Below are positions 35,511-47,838 of a stretch of 64,000 nt of DNA, one piece after another. Origin of the DNA: Chimonanthus salicifolius (lineage: Eukaryota; Streptophyta; Magnoliopsida; Laurales; Calycanthaceae); contig CM023540.1 of NCBI GenBank assembly GCA_013350335.1, positions 28,747,175-28,811,174 of the forward strand, given 5' to 3'. How positions within the stretch are numbered: the stretch's first letter is position 1; each line of letters opens with the position of its first letter. The position numbers and the translations under genes are program-made. Below the pieces are notes generated by a model, which did not search any database, was not told where the DNA came from, and worked only from the letters and a program-made list of their open reading frames with translations.

Positions 35511-37093
35511 TTTAATTTTTGTTTCTCAATAGCTATAATTTTAAATTTTTTGTCCAGAATAATTTTAATTTTTTGTTTCTCATATATTTTGTTTATAAAT
35601 ATAAAGAAAAAAAAATCAAGAGTTATTTTTTATTTTTTGTATAAAAAATAAAATAATAAAGTAAAGAAAAAAATAATTATTTGCCCTAATATACAAAATA
35701 TACCCAAAAATAAAACAAAAAATCCAAAATAATTAAATAAATAAATAAAAAGAGAAAATCAAAAAAATCAAAAACTATATACAAGTTATATATATATATA
35801 TATAAGGAGAGAGAAAAATGGCCGGCTACACATAGCCAGCCATTTAAAAAAAATGGTGTGGACCCCACCAATAGCCAGTCTCATGCTGTCCATGTTCGGT
35901 GGCCACACGCTTGACGTTGAATCGAACTGAGTCTGACATTTTGAAACGAAAAATGAGAATGTCGGGTCAATCTAAATTTGTTTATTTTTAAATTTCACCG
36001 ACTCAAGTTGCACCCGATGAAGCTTGGATTCGATTGTAAAATTTAAAAGTCATGTATTGGGCGAGTTCTTCTAATTTATTGGCAAAACTCAGTGACCATT
36101 TGGTTAAATATCTAGTGAATGGAGTTGACTCTACTGAGTGGAATCGATTTAAATGAGTCCTTGATCGCTGGTTGGTATTGAACTGTGGCCATTGGTGTCA
36201 AAATCATAATAAAAGGTGGTCTGTTTGGAAGGCATTATCAATGGGACCAAGAAGGGTATTGTTGAAGCCAAAATGATTGGCAAAATGACAAATAAAATAA
36301 GCAATATTTTAGAGAGATAGTTAGTGGGTATCTTTCAATTAGAGCTGGCATGGACATTGTATAGTCACCAACAATAAGGAATTAAAATCTCGGATTTCTA
36401 AGATCTCGGCTAATCTCGACCATTTTTTTTAAAACGACCGATATCAGAAACTATTCATTTTGAATCAGATGTATCACAATAATTTTTTTTGTATATTATT
36501 TATCTTATGCTAACCACCAAATATACTCTAAATAAAATGATGACTTGTGATAGATGAATCACAATCAGATGTTCCTCTTGTCAAAAGGGTTGATTTTAAA
36601 TTCATTAGAATGAATCAATGGGCCTGTTTACAACTGACAATTGCTAATGGGGTCATTAGTTCCCATAAAACATGAATCAAATTGAAATACATTTTATCTA
36701 AAAGGAAGAGAACATTTTCCTCTCTGCAAAAATTAATAAAAAAATTTGAAGATTTTGGAAGGATTATATGAGAGGAAGAATGTTTATCCGAAAGTCCTTA
36801 CCAAAAACACAAGAAATACATAACATTTATTTTCAAAGATCTTAGACAAGAGCAGGTGGTGTCGTAAAGTCATAGCATCTACTTTCCTCAAATTTCTATA
36901 TGACTAATATGTAAAGACTTATGAAGTTAATCTAATGTGGCCACCTTTTTCTTAATTATGGGTTTATGCAGCACTCTCCTTTAGTAATCTCTTGGGAGTT
37001 TCTCCCTCTTTGAATGAACACTTCCCACACATTCAAAAAAAAAAGAAATAGAGTTAATCTAATATGATTCGACGCAATTTTGTTAGACATCTG
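35511..37093. other. Intergenic AT-rich DNA
   Basis: Includes a TA run (35787-35803) next to an imperfect palindrome around GGCCGGCTA...TAGCCAGCC (35820-35843). The latter matches TAGCCAGCCAT and ATGGCTGGCTA words at 34597-34645. These words bracket the double palindrome and might be the ends of a larger element. No gene. Confidence 0.4.
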
Positions 37094-37320
37094 TGTTAGG
37101 ACTTGGGTATTCAGCCCAAAAGACTAACTTGTTAGGGCTATCCCATTCGTCTAGGGGATCTCCTGAGTCCCGACTCTAATATAACTTGTTAGGTCCTGGG
37201 TATCCAGCATAAAAGACTAGTTTGTTAGCTGGAGTGAGCCAAGTCCTTTATAAATCCTTAGATCTCCCTCTATACTTTTAATATGAGATTCGTTATCAGC
37301 CAACCTCAACAATCTGACAA
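37094..37320 (-). mobile_element. Fragment of the same TRIM family as in the GUX intron
   Basis: Two LTR-like starts TGTTAGGACTTGGG (37094) and TGTTAGGTCCTGGG (37187) are each followed by AGACTA words as in the LTRs at 45246-45940. Between them lie CTAGGGGATCTCCTGAGTCC and a decayed antisense primer site CGACTCTAATATAACTT, corresponding to GCTCTGATACCACTT. The first LTR is truncated. No target duplication seen. Confidence 0.6.
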
Positions 37321-40059
37321 ATACCCAAATGCTTCAGACCTTATAAAACATGAAAAATCAAACCCTTTATCTCATCTCATATTAGGCTTGACCCCACTAA
37401 GCATGTAATAAGTCATTGATGAATATTAACACTCTTTCTCGATGATAACTATTCATGTAACAAACCACCACCATGCTTCCCTGTCGATGTCTCGACAACT
37501 CACTCTATGGTGGCTCTTACTTCAGATTAAGTAGCCTTTTTCACTACTATGGTGGGGTAGCGACTTTTATATTGCCACCAGGTAGCTCTTTATGTAGCCG
37601 AACAGGGGACATGGTAATTGCTTTGATACTAAATGTTAGGTATCTGATTAGTACACTAAAAACTCTAGAGTCAATGGAATATGAAAAATGAGAATTTTTA
37701 TTTTATCCCATACAATTGTCTAGGTTGACCCAACTTGATTTCTATGCCTCAGGTTGGACCCCACAATGCACGCAACAAGTCATTAATGAATCGCAGCAAG
37801 CTCAACTTGACTGATTTTATAAGTCAATTCTTGTTGAAATTTGAGTCGGATTGAAATTGTATAATGTGTTGTGTTTGGTTAAATCCAAGCCATGCCTTGT
37901 GTCTCAAGCTCTACCAATCAGAGTGCATGACATTTCATGGGGGACTTGTTTTGATTCAATGTGATTGTCCTTTGGCTTAGGTGAGCCCACTTTGGGTGAC
38001 TGACTCAGTTCCTTTCCAATTTGACCATTTAATGAGATGAAGGTTGGGGAGATCTTTGAGCATCTTATTTCTGCAGAGGTCACAGTGTCACACAAAACAT
38101 ATTCTTGCTCTTTGTTAGAGGAGCAGAATTTTGACAATCATATCTTTATTTGTTTATGTGCCATATATTTTATTTCAATAAAGAAAACTTTTCATCACAT
38201 GTTCCCTCGTGAATCTAACATCATTTTCCATCTTCTGATCTCATTGACTGGACTCTGTTTTTGCCACCTTGAGAGTTGACACCCCATCCCCATGGTAGAC
38301 CTTCTTCAGATAGATGTTCATATGAAAGAATTCTTGTCATGTTCATATTTTTTTTTGAAATGGATCTTCTCTTTCGTATCAATGAAGTTTAAGGTGTCTA
38401 CTGCAGTGAAATCTTACTAATATTTTGTAGTTGAATTTAAACTAGATGGTATATGAATGGAAACTCCTCAAAGAGAATGAACTTCAGTCTCCACTGGTTA
38501 TCTTGTGTGTTCTGTAGGCCTTCTTAGATGGTAAATTCATAGCTGAATAAGGCTGTATTTGGATCGGTGGAATTTTTTTGGAAAATTTTAGCAGAAAAAT
38601 GAGAGAAATGAGAGTCACCCCCTCTCTGACAAACACTATTTGGATTTAGAAATAACCTGAGTAGGAGAATAGATGAGAGTTTTCTTCTTTTTCGATTACC
38701 AAATGACTGACTTCATGCAGCAATTTCATCAATGTAAACCGAACCCAAGCCTTAAACAAGGGCAAAGCCTTCAAATTTTGCTTCCTCGGGAAATGAAATT
38801 GCCAGAAAACAAACCTTTGGAGGAGAAAAAAAAGGAGACTATACAGGTAAGCCCTGCTTGAATTCTGAAGTTTTAGTTTGAACTAGAGAAATGTTAACTG
38901 GTCATGATTGGGACATAGCCTCATACAAATATTAATTCAGAAGTGAAGAATAAAAATCTTTCAGTATAGAAGAACAATTAGGACAAAGAAAACCAAATCA
39001 GCCACCTTGGCTTTTGAATTTTTGAGTCTGAAGATGATGTGATATTCTTGGTTGTTCACTGTTCATTCCCTTGTTGCTGATCAAAATCATCAGATGAATC
39101 CCAGAACTTGTTGCCTTTTTCAACATCAACCATTGGTGTTTTAGTGAAGGTTTCATCTGTTGTTAGTTGAAAGGCTTTGCAGTCGTAAGCTGAAGTAGTA
39201 GCAAACCTCATTGTTAAGGAAGCTAATTTATTAATAATAGTAGCAGCAAACCTGACAAATACTTCAAGAACTGAACATACTGAAGCTGAAATAAATTGAT
39301 CGATCAACTCTGAAGCAGACCCAAACTGAATCCATTGCAAGACTACTGTGACTGACAAGGTCATTTTTAAATCCCTTTTATCTTCAATACCATTCACACT
39401 ATCATTTTGGTACAGAAATACAGAAATCCCTGACTGAAACTAGACTGACTGGGCTCAATTCCATACTAGATAGCATAGTATGGCTGTATAATATTCGACC
39501 TTTTCGATAGCTCTGTCCTCTTCATTGTTTACTGAGACAGACAAGTTTGAGGAGAACTAGACTAAGCAAAAGGACAACTTAACATTTTTATCAGATAATC
39601 TGGGAGGAGTCGAACTCAAGGCTTTGAATTGGTTTCATGGGAATGCTCTAATTACATTTAGGTATATGTCCGCGGTCTTAAACCAAGCTCAAGTCTGGCC
39701 GAAACTCCTCATAAATGAACGACTTGAACTTGTATATTTGACTGAGGGATTGGGCTTGGAGTCTTAAGAGAACCCATTAAGCCCATGGATAATTGATCCT
39801 AGGCATTGGACAATTTTCGTGGGGAGCCGTTTGGATACAAGGACAGGGTGAATATTTGAGATAATTCATACTGAATGTCACAGTATTTTCTTAATAATGT
39901 TCACACTTATCTATTATGTTTATGGTGTGTACAAGCCCAGCTGAATTAAATTTATATACTTGCAGGGCTAGATTCATGTCAAAGTCAGTCATTTTGAACG
40001 ATCCAGTAAATTATGATGTTTATTAAAGAGCCCAAGGGCTAAGGATTACATAGATAACC
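37321..40059. other. Intergenic DNA with no supportable gene
   Basis: Less AT-rich than its surroundings, and several frames of 60-113 codons occur (for example 39056-39397 minus, and 38700-38849 plus ending at a CAG/GTAAGC donor). None shows a recognisable domain or a partner exon, so none is called. Confidence 0.4.
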
Positions 40060-40215
40060 ATATACATTTTTTTTTTTATGACTGAGGTGTCCAGGGTCTC
40101 TTCGAGCATCCGATTAGATCTCGGGGGCGTGTGTAAGCCTCCATACCCACACACACCGAGTAAAATTACAGGGAGTGGCCCTTTGGAGTAGGATGATTCA
40201 AACTCAGGACTCCTG
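40060..40215 (-). repeat. SINE-like repeat copy 1
   Basis: Shares order with 41545-41690, 42895-43050 and 43665-43830: T run, a GAGGTGTCCAGGGTCTC-type word, GTGTGTAAGCCTCC, ACACACCGAGTAAA, then AGTGGCCCTTTGGAG and a GATTCAAACTCA-type B-box-like word. In the minus direction these would be a head with the B-box and a tail ending in A. Four copies in 3.8 kb. Confidence 0.5.
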
Positions 40216-40414
40216 TAGATAACCCCATACATATAAAAGACACTAAATCTCATATATCTGGAGTCGACTTTCTGATTTCTTTTCTTCCACTCTATACTAT
40301 TAAATCAAAATAAAGGTTGGATCTATTTATAGCAACCAAAAGCCAACTACAAATACCTTGAACGACTCAAGGCCTAACCCAGATTTCCTTCAGGCCCAAA
40401 GACAGCATAACTTG

Positions 40415-40604
40415 GGCTGCGTTTGGATGAAGGGTAATTTTACAAGGGTCACCCCTCACCTGGGGTCACCCTTGAATACCCCAATCTTTAATGGGGTATT
40501 TAAAAAAGTGATGAGAGGAGTGATTTTTTGAATTTTTACTCTCACGTGAGGTAATTTTTAAGATACCAAACAAGAGTACCCCTACCCCCAATCCAAACGC
40601 AGCC
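40415..40604. mobile_element. Tourist-like MITE
   Basis: 190 bp with perfect 14-bp inverted ends GGCTGCGTTTGGAT / ATCCAAACGCAGCC, flanked by TTG on both sides (40412-40414, 40605-40607). Short length, GGCTG-type ends with a TTTGG word and a 3-bp duplication fit the PIF/Harbinger (Tourist) group, though TTG differs from the usual TWA. A half-copy word GGCTGTATTTGGATCGG occurs at 38551. Confidence 0.75.
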
Positions 40605-40607
40605 TTG

Positions 40608-41985
40608 GAAATGGTACCTTGGATAAATGTTTTAAAGATTTTAATGACATTTTAGACTAGGGCATATTTAATTCTTTTGTTTATCCATCTAATTTGTATA
40701 TCATTTGATCTATTATTATAAAATGTATGATTAAATTTTAAATTATTTTTTCCATCTAACTGCCCAATTTATGAACATGATCTTTAGTCAAGTGGCTAAA
40801 AAATTAAAATAGACGAACTTTTGGTAGAATAATCTTTTAAAATATATGCCCTTTCAATGCTTTATTTTGTAAAACTATATATAAAATCCCCATTATGTTA
40901 ACCAAATTTTTTTTTAATGGGACACAGAGAAGAAAGGGGCAGTAGAGCTATAGTGTGTATATATATATATATATAAAATTGATTGTCATGAAACCTTCTA
41001 AAGTGGATCCAATGGATTCATTTTCAGCTTACCGATGCATCTCAAGTTTCTAGGAAACCAAGGAGTTGGGTTGGCTTGGTATTGCGTGAGACATTTAGAG
41101 TCTCTAATATCTATAATATTAGTTTATAATTATTAGTAAAATTTAAAATTGCAACTTTTTTCTTAAAACTTTTGACCATATTTCTTTGGCTAAAATAAAT
41201 GACATGCATCAATTTGTGCAACAAAAAATTCACACGATCTAGCTAAGAACTTATAACACAATTGTCAAGGACTCATTATTATAATTTGAAAGTTGCTCCG
41301 AAAATAATATGTCAAATCCAAATATAAAAATGCTAATTCGATTTCACATAGTAGAAAAACACCACTCTCTCCCTCTTATCATCTTCGATAGTCCAGGAAC
41401 TTTTGTAACACATATTTATAAAAAATCTCGATGAAGTTGGGTTTATTGTAAATTTTTTCATTTATGTGATAAAAGGGTTACAAGAGTGTACACATAATTA
41501 TAACTTTCTATTAAATAATTTGACCCTTATTTCATCTCTGTCAGATAACATAATTTTTTTTTAAATCAAGATGTTGGGACATGTGTAAACCTCTAAATCT
41601 ATACATACCAGATAAGTTTAATAAACAGTGACCCTTTAGAGTTGAACATGAATGGAACACAAGACTCTACCTTCGTGAAACGGGTTCTTCACCATCTAAA
41701 TAGCACTAGGACACCATTTTTTAAAACCCTAAAAATAGCGATACACAGACTGATAAGGTCTATGAGCCCCAGCCTGAATTTACTTTGCATGCAGACCTGT
41801 TAATCCAATGTCATTTATAGCTTTAATAACATTCATAAGAAAACGCTGAATGCATGCATTTCCTTACATAGAATAGCTGTATTTTGTTTATCTGTTCTCT
41901 ATCTGCCAATCCAATCTCAGTCCAACCTAATCAGGGTCCACTTTTTCAAACGTTCAGACACTTTCTTCTTCTTCTTCTTCTCTAT
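40608..41985. other. Intergenic DNA and GUX upstream region
   Basis: Mostly AT-rich, with a TA run (40956-40973) and a SINE-like copy at 41545-41690. The 100 bp before 42041 contain a CTT run (41961-41980) and then a TATA-like word. Confidence 0.5.
41545..41690 (-). repeat. SINE-like repeat copy 2
   Basis: T run at 41550-41558, then GGGACATGTGTAAACCTCT, ATACATACCAGATAAGTTT, GTGACCCTTTAGAGTTGAA and CATGAATGGAACACAAGAC, parallel with copy 4. Confidence 0.5.
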
Positions 41986-41993
41986 CTATATAC
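41986..41993 (+). promoter_or_regulatory. TATA-like box of the GUX gene
   Basis: CTATATAC at 41986-41993, 48 bp before the start codon and just after a CTT-rich stretch. Position suggests a short leader. Confidence 0.4.
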
Positions 41994-42040
41994 ATAAAGT
42001 TTGTGTAACGTTAAGAAATAGGTTGTAAGTGAGAGAATCA

Positions 42041-45000
42041 ATGGTTTCTAAGAGATTAGCTTTGAAGATTAAGACTTATTCCCTATGTCTTCTCTGTTTA
42101 TTCCTCTTTCTCTTGGTTATGAACTATACGTACCCATCTAATCTGAGCCCAAGAGTCCTCCATCCAGAAGATAACCCGATTAAGCGGTTCGAGCCCCTGG
42201 ATTTCCTTCGAAGAAACAACTCGACCAAGCGAACCAAATCATTTGATTTCCTTTCAAAAGAATTCAAGGGGGTGGCAATTAACATTGGTTTAGTGAACAT
42301 GGATGAAGAAGAAAGTGACGATGATGATGATGACGACAACGAGGAGGAGCATTCGATGAAGTGGTACGATCTAGGCAATGTTAGGAATGTACGTTTCGAT
42401 CGAGTGTCGGAAGATGTCCGATGGGAGCGATTCTTCCCTGAATGGATTGATGAAGATGAGAAAACTGAGGTGCCAAGATGCCACACTATTCCCATGCCAA
42501 GATTTGAAGATTATGGTGAGTTTGATACCATCATTGCAAGGGTCCCATGTGATGGAGAGAAGGAGAAGAGAGGGATTAGAGATGTGTTCAGGTTACAAGT
42601 CCATCTGGTGGTTGCTAATTTGGTGGTGAGAAATGGCCGGAAAAATGACCGGCCGGTTGTCGTCGTGTTTGTGGGGTCTTGTGGGCCCATGTGGGAGATA
42701 TTCAGATGTGAAGATCTTGTGAAACATGAAGGAGAATTATGGGTTTACAGGCCTGATTTGAGAAGATTGAAACAAATTCTTCTTTTGCCCGTTGGATCCT
42801 GTCAATTAGCCATGCCTGCAATAAATCATGGTGAGTTGGTCAGGCCTCTCGCTTTCTCTTTTATATTTATTTTTATGATCAAAGTGTTCAGGCAGTCTCA
42901 TCTGAATTGAGAGGCATGTACAAACCTCTCAATCCCACACAAATTAAGTGACCAAATATGGGGAGTGGCCCATTGAAGTTGAGCCTCAATCAACTCAAGG
43001 CTCCACTTCTTGAGATGAGAGCATTGATCATAAGGCCAACCCCTTGGCTTCTATCTCTTTTATATTTTATACGACAAATTATCAATTGTGAACTAATTTA
43101 CAATAAATTAGTGTGAACTTTAAATTACAACCCTTATATTTAACTATTGGCTGAATTAAAAAAATAAATCTGAAAACTTCAATACAGTTGTGATTGAAAG
43201 TTCATACTAATTTTTATAAATTAATTCACAATATATAATTTCTCTACTTTAATATTGCATTTTTATTCATTTTTTTTCAAACCATATAAAGTGTCATAGG
43301 CAATTGGCATACGTTATTTATGATGCATGTCATCTGCCTTCAATTATACAGCAAACTTTTGCAGCACAAATCTATAAAAAACTTGGTGAAATTGTGTACA
43401 GTAAAGATACAACTAATGCTGTTTCTAAATATCAACCATGAGCAATTTCACACATTCTTCATTTAGATACATCCAACTTGTTCTAGAATATAAACTTTAA
43501 ATATAATTAAAGACCCATATTTCAACAATTTGAAATTCAGACTCCATACCAACTTCAACCGAGTCAAAATTTTAAACCAATCTTGAGCCGATACATTTGT
43601 CTTCTCTGGACTCTAGACTCGGCCGAATCTCTTAACAAGTCTGACTCTTAAGTCTTTTTTGACTGATTTTTTTTTTAACTAAGGTGTTCAAGCGTCTCAC
43701 TCGATTAATCTTCGGAGTATGTATAAACTTCTCAATTTAGATACACCAGATAAATTTAATAAAGAGTGACGTTTTAGAATTGAACATGAATCGAACATAA
43801 GACACTCACTTTTAAAACGGGTTCTTGAAATATATGCAAAACCCACGAAGGACTTCTAATGAATGAGTCAGTGGAGGTTAGGAAATCGTCATCCTAATCC
43901 TAATTTTCAACGAGAATCTCTTGACTAACTTGAAAGTTGTTGAAGTGATGTGTTTCATATTATTTCCATCTCTTAGGGCGTGGACTTTGATAGCTTGTTA
44001 TCATTTGTGAATAAAACCATTTGTATTTGATGTTACTGGCAAACTGCCATTTTCAGGAATCATGGGCTTTGCGTGTGTTAGATACTTAGATTAAAAATAG
44101 CAAGGTGGGAAACATTTGTGTAGAACTGATTAGGGATTTTTTAAGTTGAATTGGAATGAATAAAAATTAAAAAAAATATTTTCCTTCTCTTGAAAATTTG
44201 GCTAAATAATAGTTAAGAGTTGTAAATAGGGTGGACCAACTTGGACATGTCGAATAATGTCTACCTAATAGTTAGGGTTGTAAATAGGGTGTACCAACAA
44301 CTTGGGCATGACCTAGAACCCAGCCAACCCAAATCTTACCCAACTCAATCTATATCTAAATTGACCTGATTTAATCCAATCCAACCCAAATTAATCCATT
44401 TTCTACCCAACCCAAACACCAGCAGTGACATGAGCTAAACTAAAGTTTATTTTACTAGTGATTTCTCATCATCATATTTAAATGTATAAACAAACACAAA
44501 AAATAGTAATTTCTCTGTCTCATTTTAATTGTTCTATTTTAAAAATTTGAATTTTTTAAAGAAGGGTTCTCAAAAGCTTATGAACTTCTCTCTAACATTC
44601 TTTAACTCTTCCAAAATGCATACGGGACAACTATTCTCGGACAGTCCTAAAATTCATATGAAAGAACTAAATTAAGACAGAAGAAGTATTTTATAAGAAA
44701 ACTTTTTCCATCTTCATTTTGAAAGAAACCTTTCTTAGAAAATCCATAATTTTCTTTTCTCATGAAAAGTAAAGAAAGGAGCATTTATGGATCATGGGTG
44801 GGAAAAGGCTTACAATCTTTTTCAATTAGTAAATGGGTCAACCTTGGATTATTTCTATGGGACAGATTATCTTTGTGGGGCTAGAACCCACGTACCCAGT
44901 CATAGGTTGGGCCGGAGCTTAATATTTTGCTCTCACATTTTGAAACCTCTATCAGTGTATCTAAACTATCTATTATTAGACTACTTTGTTTAAATGTTTA

Positions 45001-47074
45001 ATCTAGGTTGCATTATCTTGAAGGTTTTCATCATACTCATGCATCAATCACACATGCAATTAGGTACTTGCTTTTTTCACTTCATTTTAAAATATTTTAC
45101 CTTATGTTTATTTTTCTATTAAGTTGAACGAAAGTTAAGAAGATGGTTCTACCAAACATGCTTTCATCTAGTGTTGACACCTATGGCGAAAATTTGATAT
45201 CTATTGCTTTGATTGGATTCACCTTCATCAGACATTCAACTATTCTATTATGACCGGATATTCAATTCAAAAGACTAGTCTGATAAGTGGAGTGACCAAA
45301 GTACCTAAATCTCATCCTTCACAACCAATGTAGGACTCGTTTGTGTTGGGACTGGGCTTCCAGCTTAAAAGACTAGCCTGATAGGTGAAGTGACCCAGTC
45401 TCATTTAAGTTCTTAGTTTTCCCCCCTCAACCGATGTGGGACTCTCGTTCGCACCCCAACAAACCTCCCCTCGAATGAGGCTCTCCGACGGATAGAACGT
45501 CGCCAACCATCTCATTCGGCTAGGGGATCCCTGAGTCCATATGTTGTGGCTTGGAGACCTAGCTCTGATACTGTTAGGATTGAGCTTCTAGCCCAAAAGG
45601 CTTGCTTAATAAGTGGAGTGAATCAGTTTCATATAAGTTCTTAGTTTCTCCCCTCACAACTGATGTGGGACTTTCGTTCGAACCCCAACAGTTTGTTGCC
45701 CCAACAATCTCTCCTTGAATGAGGCTCTCCAGGGGATGAAATGTCGCCGACCATCCTGTCCGGCTAGGGGATCCCCTGAGTCCATATGTATTGGCTTGGA
45801 GATATGACTCTGATACCACTTGTTAGGACTGTACATCCAACCCAAAAGACTAGAATAATAGGTGTAGTGACCCAAGTCCCTTATCAGTCTTTAAATCTTT
45901 TCCTTCACAACCAATATAAGACTCGTTTGCTGTCCCAACATATTCAAGTAGGTGATCATCTTTTATCAATTTCTATCATAAAGCATGCCTTGACTCGATT
46001 CATTTTACCAAGAAAATATTGTTCTTTACTGTGTTTCGGCTGATTGTTCAACCTTTGAATCACTAGAATTTATTCTAATTTTTCTGAATGAATTCAAATG
46101 CAGGCTATGGAAAGATTGAATCTGATGCCTCAAGACTCAAAGACCCCATGGACCAGTCCAAAGAAGCTTATGTAACAGTTCTACATTCATCAGAGGATTA
46201 TGTCTGCGGCGCCATAGCGCTGGCTCAAAGCATAATTCAGACCAACTCAACCAAAGATCTCGTCCTCCTCGCCGACAAATCCCTATCGAAGAAAAGCCGT
46301 CGAGCCCTTACAATGGCTGGATGGAAGATAAAGAACATTGAGCGGATAAGAAGTCCTCATGCTGAGAAGGGTGCCTACAATGAGTGGAACTACAGCAAAC
46401 TCCGGCTATGGCAACTCAAAGAATATGACAAGATCATGTTCATAGACGCAGACTTGATCGTGCTAGAAAATCTCGACCGCTTCTTCACCATGCCTCAGTT
46501 GTCTGCAGTCGGCAACGACGGCGTGTTGTTCAACTCCGGGATCATGCTAATTGAGCCCTCAGAGTGTGTCTTCAAAATATTGATGGATAACAGAGCACAC
46601 TTAATTTCTTACAACGGGGGCGACCAGGGGTACCTCAATGAGGTGTTCACATGGTGGCACCGGTTACCCAGTACTTTGAATCGCCTGAAAGTCTTCCGGG
46701 AGGGCAGCAGTCCTTCCTCGCACGAACTGCCTAGCTCGTATGCAATTCACTATTTGGGTTACAAGCCATGGATGTGCTATAGGGACTATGATTGTAATTG
46801 GGATGGAATTGAGCATCAGATTTTTGCAAGCGACTCCGCCCATCGGCGGTGGTGGAAGGTCTATGACTCGATGCCGAAGCGATTGCACCCTTATTGCAGG
46901 CTTTCGACGACCATGGACTCAAAGCTGATAAGGACAAGAGAAAGAGCTCGGAAAGCTAATTTTTCTGACGGCCATTGGAGGATTCAGGTGAAGGATCCTA
47001 GAAAAATGTCATTGATGAAGAGTCTGAAAACAAATGTGAGAGGATCCAAATGTGAGCATCATAAACTTGATTAA
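42041..47074 (+). CDS. GUX: GUX/PGSIP-type xylan glucuronosyltransferase (GT8)
   Basis: Two exons, 42041-42830 and 46104-47074, join as Gly (G|GC) and give 586 residues. I chose the ATG at 42041; the frame is open a little further but without another ATG. Residues about 13-29 are a hydrophobic Golgi signal anchor after a basic start. A stem follows, with an acidic tract (about 88-103, seven consecutive Asp). Exon 1 also holds the conserved N-terminal block WERFFPEWIDEDE...VPRCHTIPMP found in GUX proteins. The GT8 domain starts near EAYVTVLHSSEDYVCGAIALAQS; the DxD metal and UDP-sugar motif is FIDADLIV (Asp378, Asp380). It is followed by GNDGVLFNSGIMLIEPS and SYNGGDQGYLNEVFTWWHRLP. The family adds glucuronic acid to xylan in the Golgi for secondary walls. 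The intron (3.27 kb) contains SINE-like DNA and nested TRIMs. Which GUX subgroup is not settled. Confidence 0.92.
42895..43050 (-). repeat. SINE-like repeat copy 3, in GUX intron
   Basis: AAGTGTTCAGGCAGTCTCATC, CATGTACAAACCTCTCAA, GGGGAGTGGCCCATTGAAG and a CAACTCAAGGCTCC tail in the same order as copies 1, 2 and 4. Confidence 0.45.
43665..43830 (-). repeat. SINE-like repeat copy 4, in GUX intron
   Basis: T run, AAGGTGTTCAAGCGTCTCAC, GTATGTATAAACTTCTCAA, TACACCAGATAAATTTAATAA, then ATGAATCGAACATAAGACAC as a degenerate B-box region. Closest to the copy at 41545-41690. Confidence 0.5.
45246..45940 (-). mobile_element. Outer TRIM element in GUX intron, interrupted by a second TRIM
   Basis: Flanked by the exact 5-bp duplication TATTC (45241-45245 and 45941-45945). 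One LTR is 45821-45940 (TGTTAGGACTG...GTCCCAACA). The other is split: 45246-45343 plus 45696-45706 (TTGCCCCAACA). Both read CTCACAACCAAT-type words and CTCGTTTG before their ends. The primer site is antisense, ACTCTGATACCA at 45807-45818, next to the 45821 LTR, so the element is in minus orientation. The internal part is about 114 bp and noncoding. Removing the inner element and one GTTTG restores a normal LTR of about 109 bp. Confidence 0.85.
45344..45690 (-). mobile_element. Inner TRIM inserted in an LTR of the outer TRIM
   Basis: LTRs 45344-45461 and 45572-45690 (both TGTTRGGA...ACCCCAACA) are more like each other (shared TAAGTTCTTAGTTT, GATGTGGGACT, TCGTTCG) than like the outer pair. An antisense primer site GCTCTGATAC (45562-45571) abuts the second LTR. 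The target duplication is GTTTG at 45339-45343 and 45691-45695, inside the outer LTR. Internal region 110 bp, noncoding. Same orientation as the outer element. Confidence 0.88.
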
Positions 47075-47656
47075 ATTCTTTGATCTTCAAGATCTTTAGG
47101 TGTTTAGTTTGCATTTAGTTCTAGGGACAATGAAAGCAGAGGTGAAGTCGGGGTGCTTGGCTTAAGATCAAGTTTGATGAGAAATTGGTGGCCATCTTTT
47201 GCTGAGAAAATTCTAACTTGACTTCTTGTAAGAAATATGGCCCAATTTGAATGAAGTGGGCCATTGTGTGATAAAATCATCATAGATTCATAGTTGGTTG
47301 TTCATTGTTATTTCACAAAATAATCAAGTAAAGGATTGATCCTTTGGTGAGTGATGGACATTTCCCTCCAATTATCTGAATTTGAACAGCTCCACCAATC
47401 CCTGTATGGAGGCATCATTTCGAACAATCCATTTGTAGGCTTTTGTCAGAAGAGTTAAAGAGTTATCTCCCAGCGAGGAGAAGGTCAAACTTTAAACTGG
47501 AGGTGTGACTAATTTCAGGATACACAAAATCACCCGTAAGCCTTGTGATGCCATGGCTCAGAGGCCTAGGCAGCTGAGCTCAATGGGCCACAAAACTGAG
47601 AAAATGGACCATTGTTGGTCCGACCTGATGGTAGACAGCTAGTCGGGTGTGTGGGT
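47075..47656. other. 3' flank of the GUX gene
   Basis: Probably the 3' UTR to about 47.3 kb; no further gene. From about 47545 the sequence becomes GC-richer, possibly the front part of the TRIM-like element that follows. Confidence 0.4.
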
Positions 47657-47838
47657 GTGAAAAAAGCCCCACGTCCCCAGAACTAGTTGTGAAGGGGATA
47701 TATAAGAGAGAGCTCACCCAATCTAGCAGAACGCGTTTTGGACGTGGAGTTGAGTTATGATCCAATGCAAAATTATGCCGACGTATACAGACCCAAAGCG
47801 GATAATATTATGCTGGATCAAATTCGGATTAAATTGTT
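47657..47838 (+). mobile_element. TRIM-like LTR, probably solo
   Basis: TGTGAAAAAAGCCCCACGTCC start, GGGATATATAAGAGAGAGC as TATA region, ACCCAAAGCGGATAATATTATGCTGG as in the TRIM at 9021-9519 (AAAGCGGACAATATTGTGCTAGC), and a GTTGCA end. Decayed; no second LTR or target duplication identified. Confidence 0.5.

Noticed and set aside
38673..38861. 62-codon plus frame ending at a CAG/GTAAGC donor
   Set aside because: A plausible donor alone is not enough; I found no acceptor-partner exon downstream continuing the frame.
39056..39397. 113-codon minus-strand frame
   Set aside because: Natural-looking composition but no recognisable domain, no upstream exon and no promoter signal; within an otherwise gene-free region.
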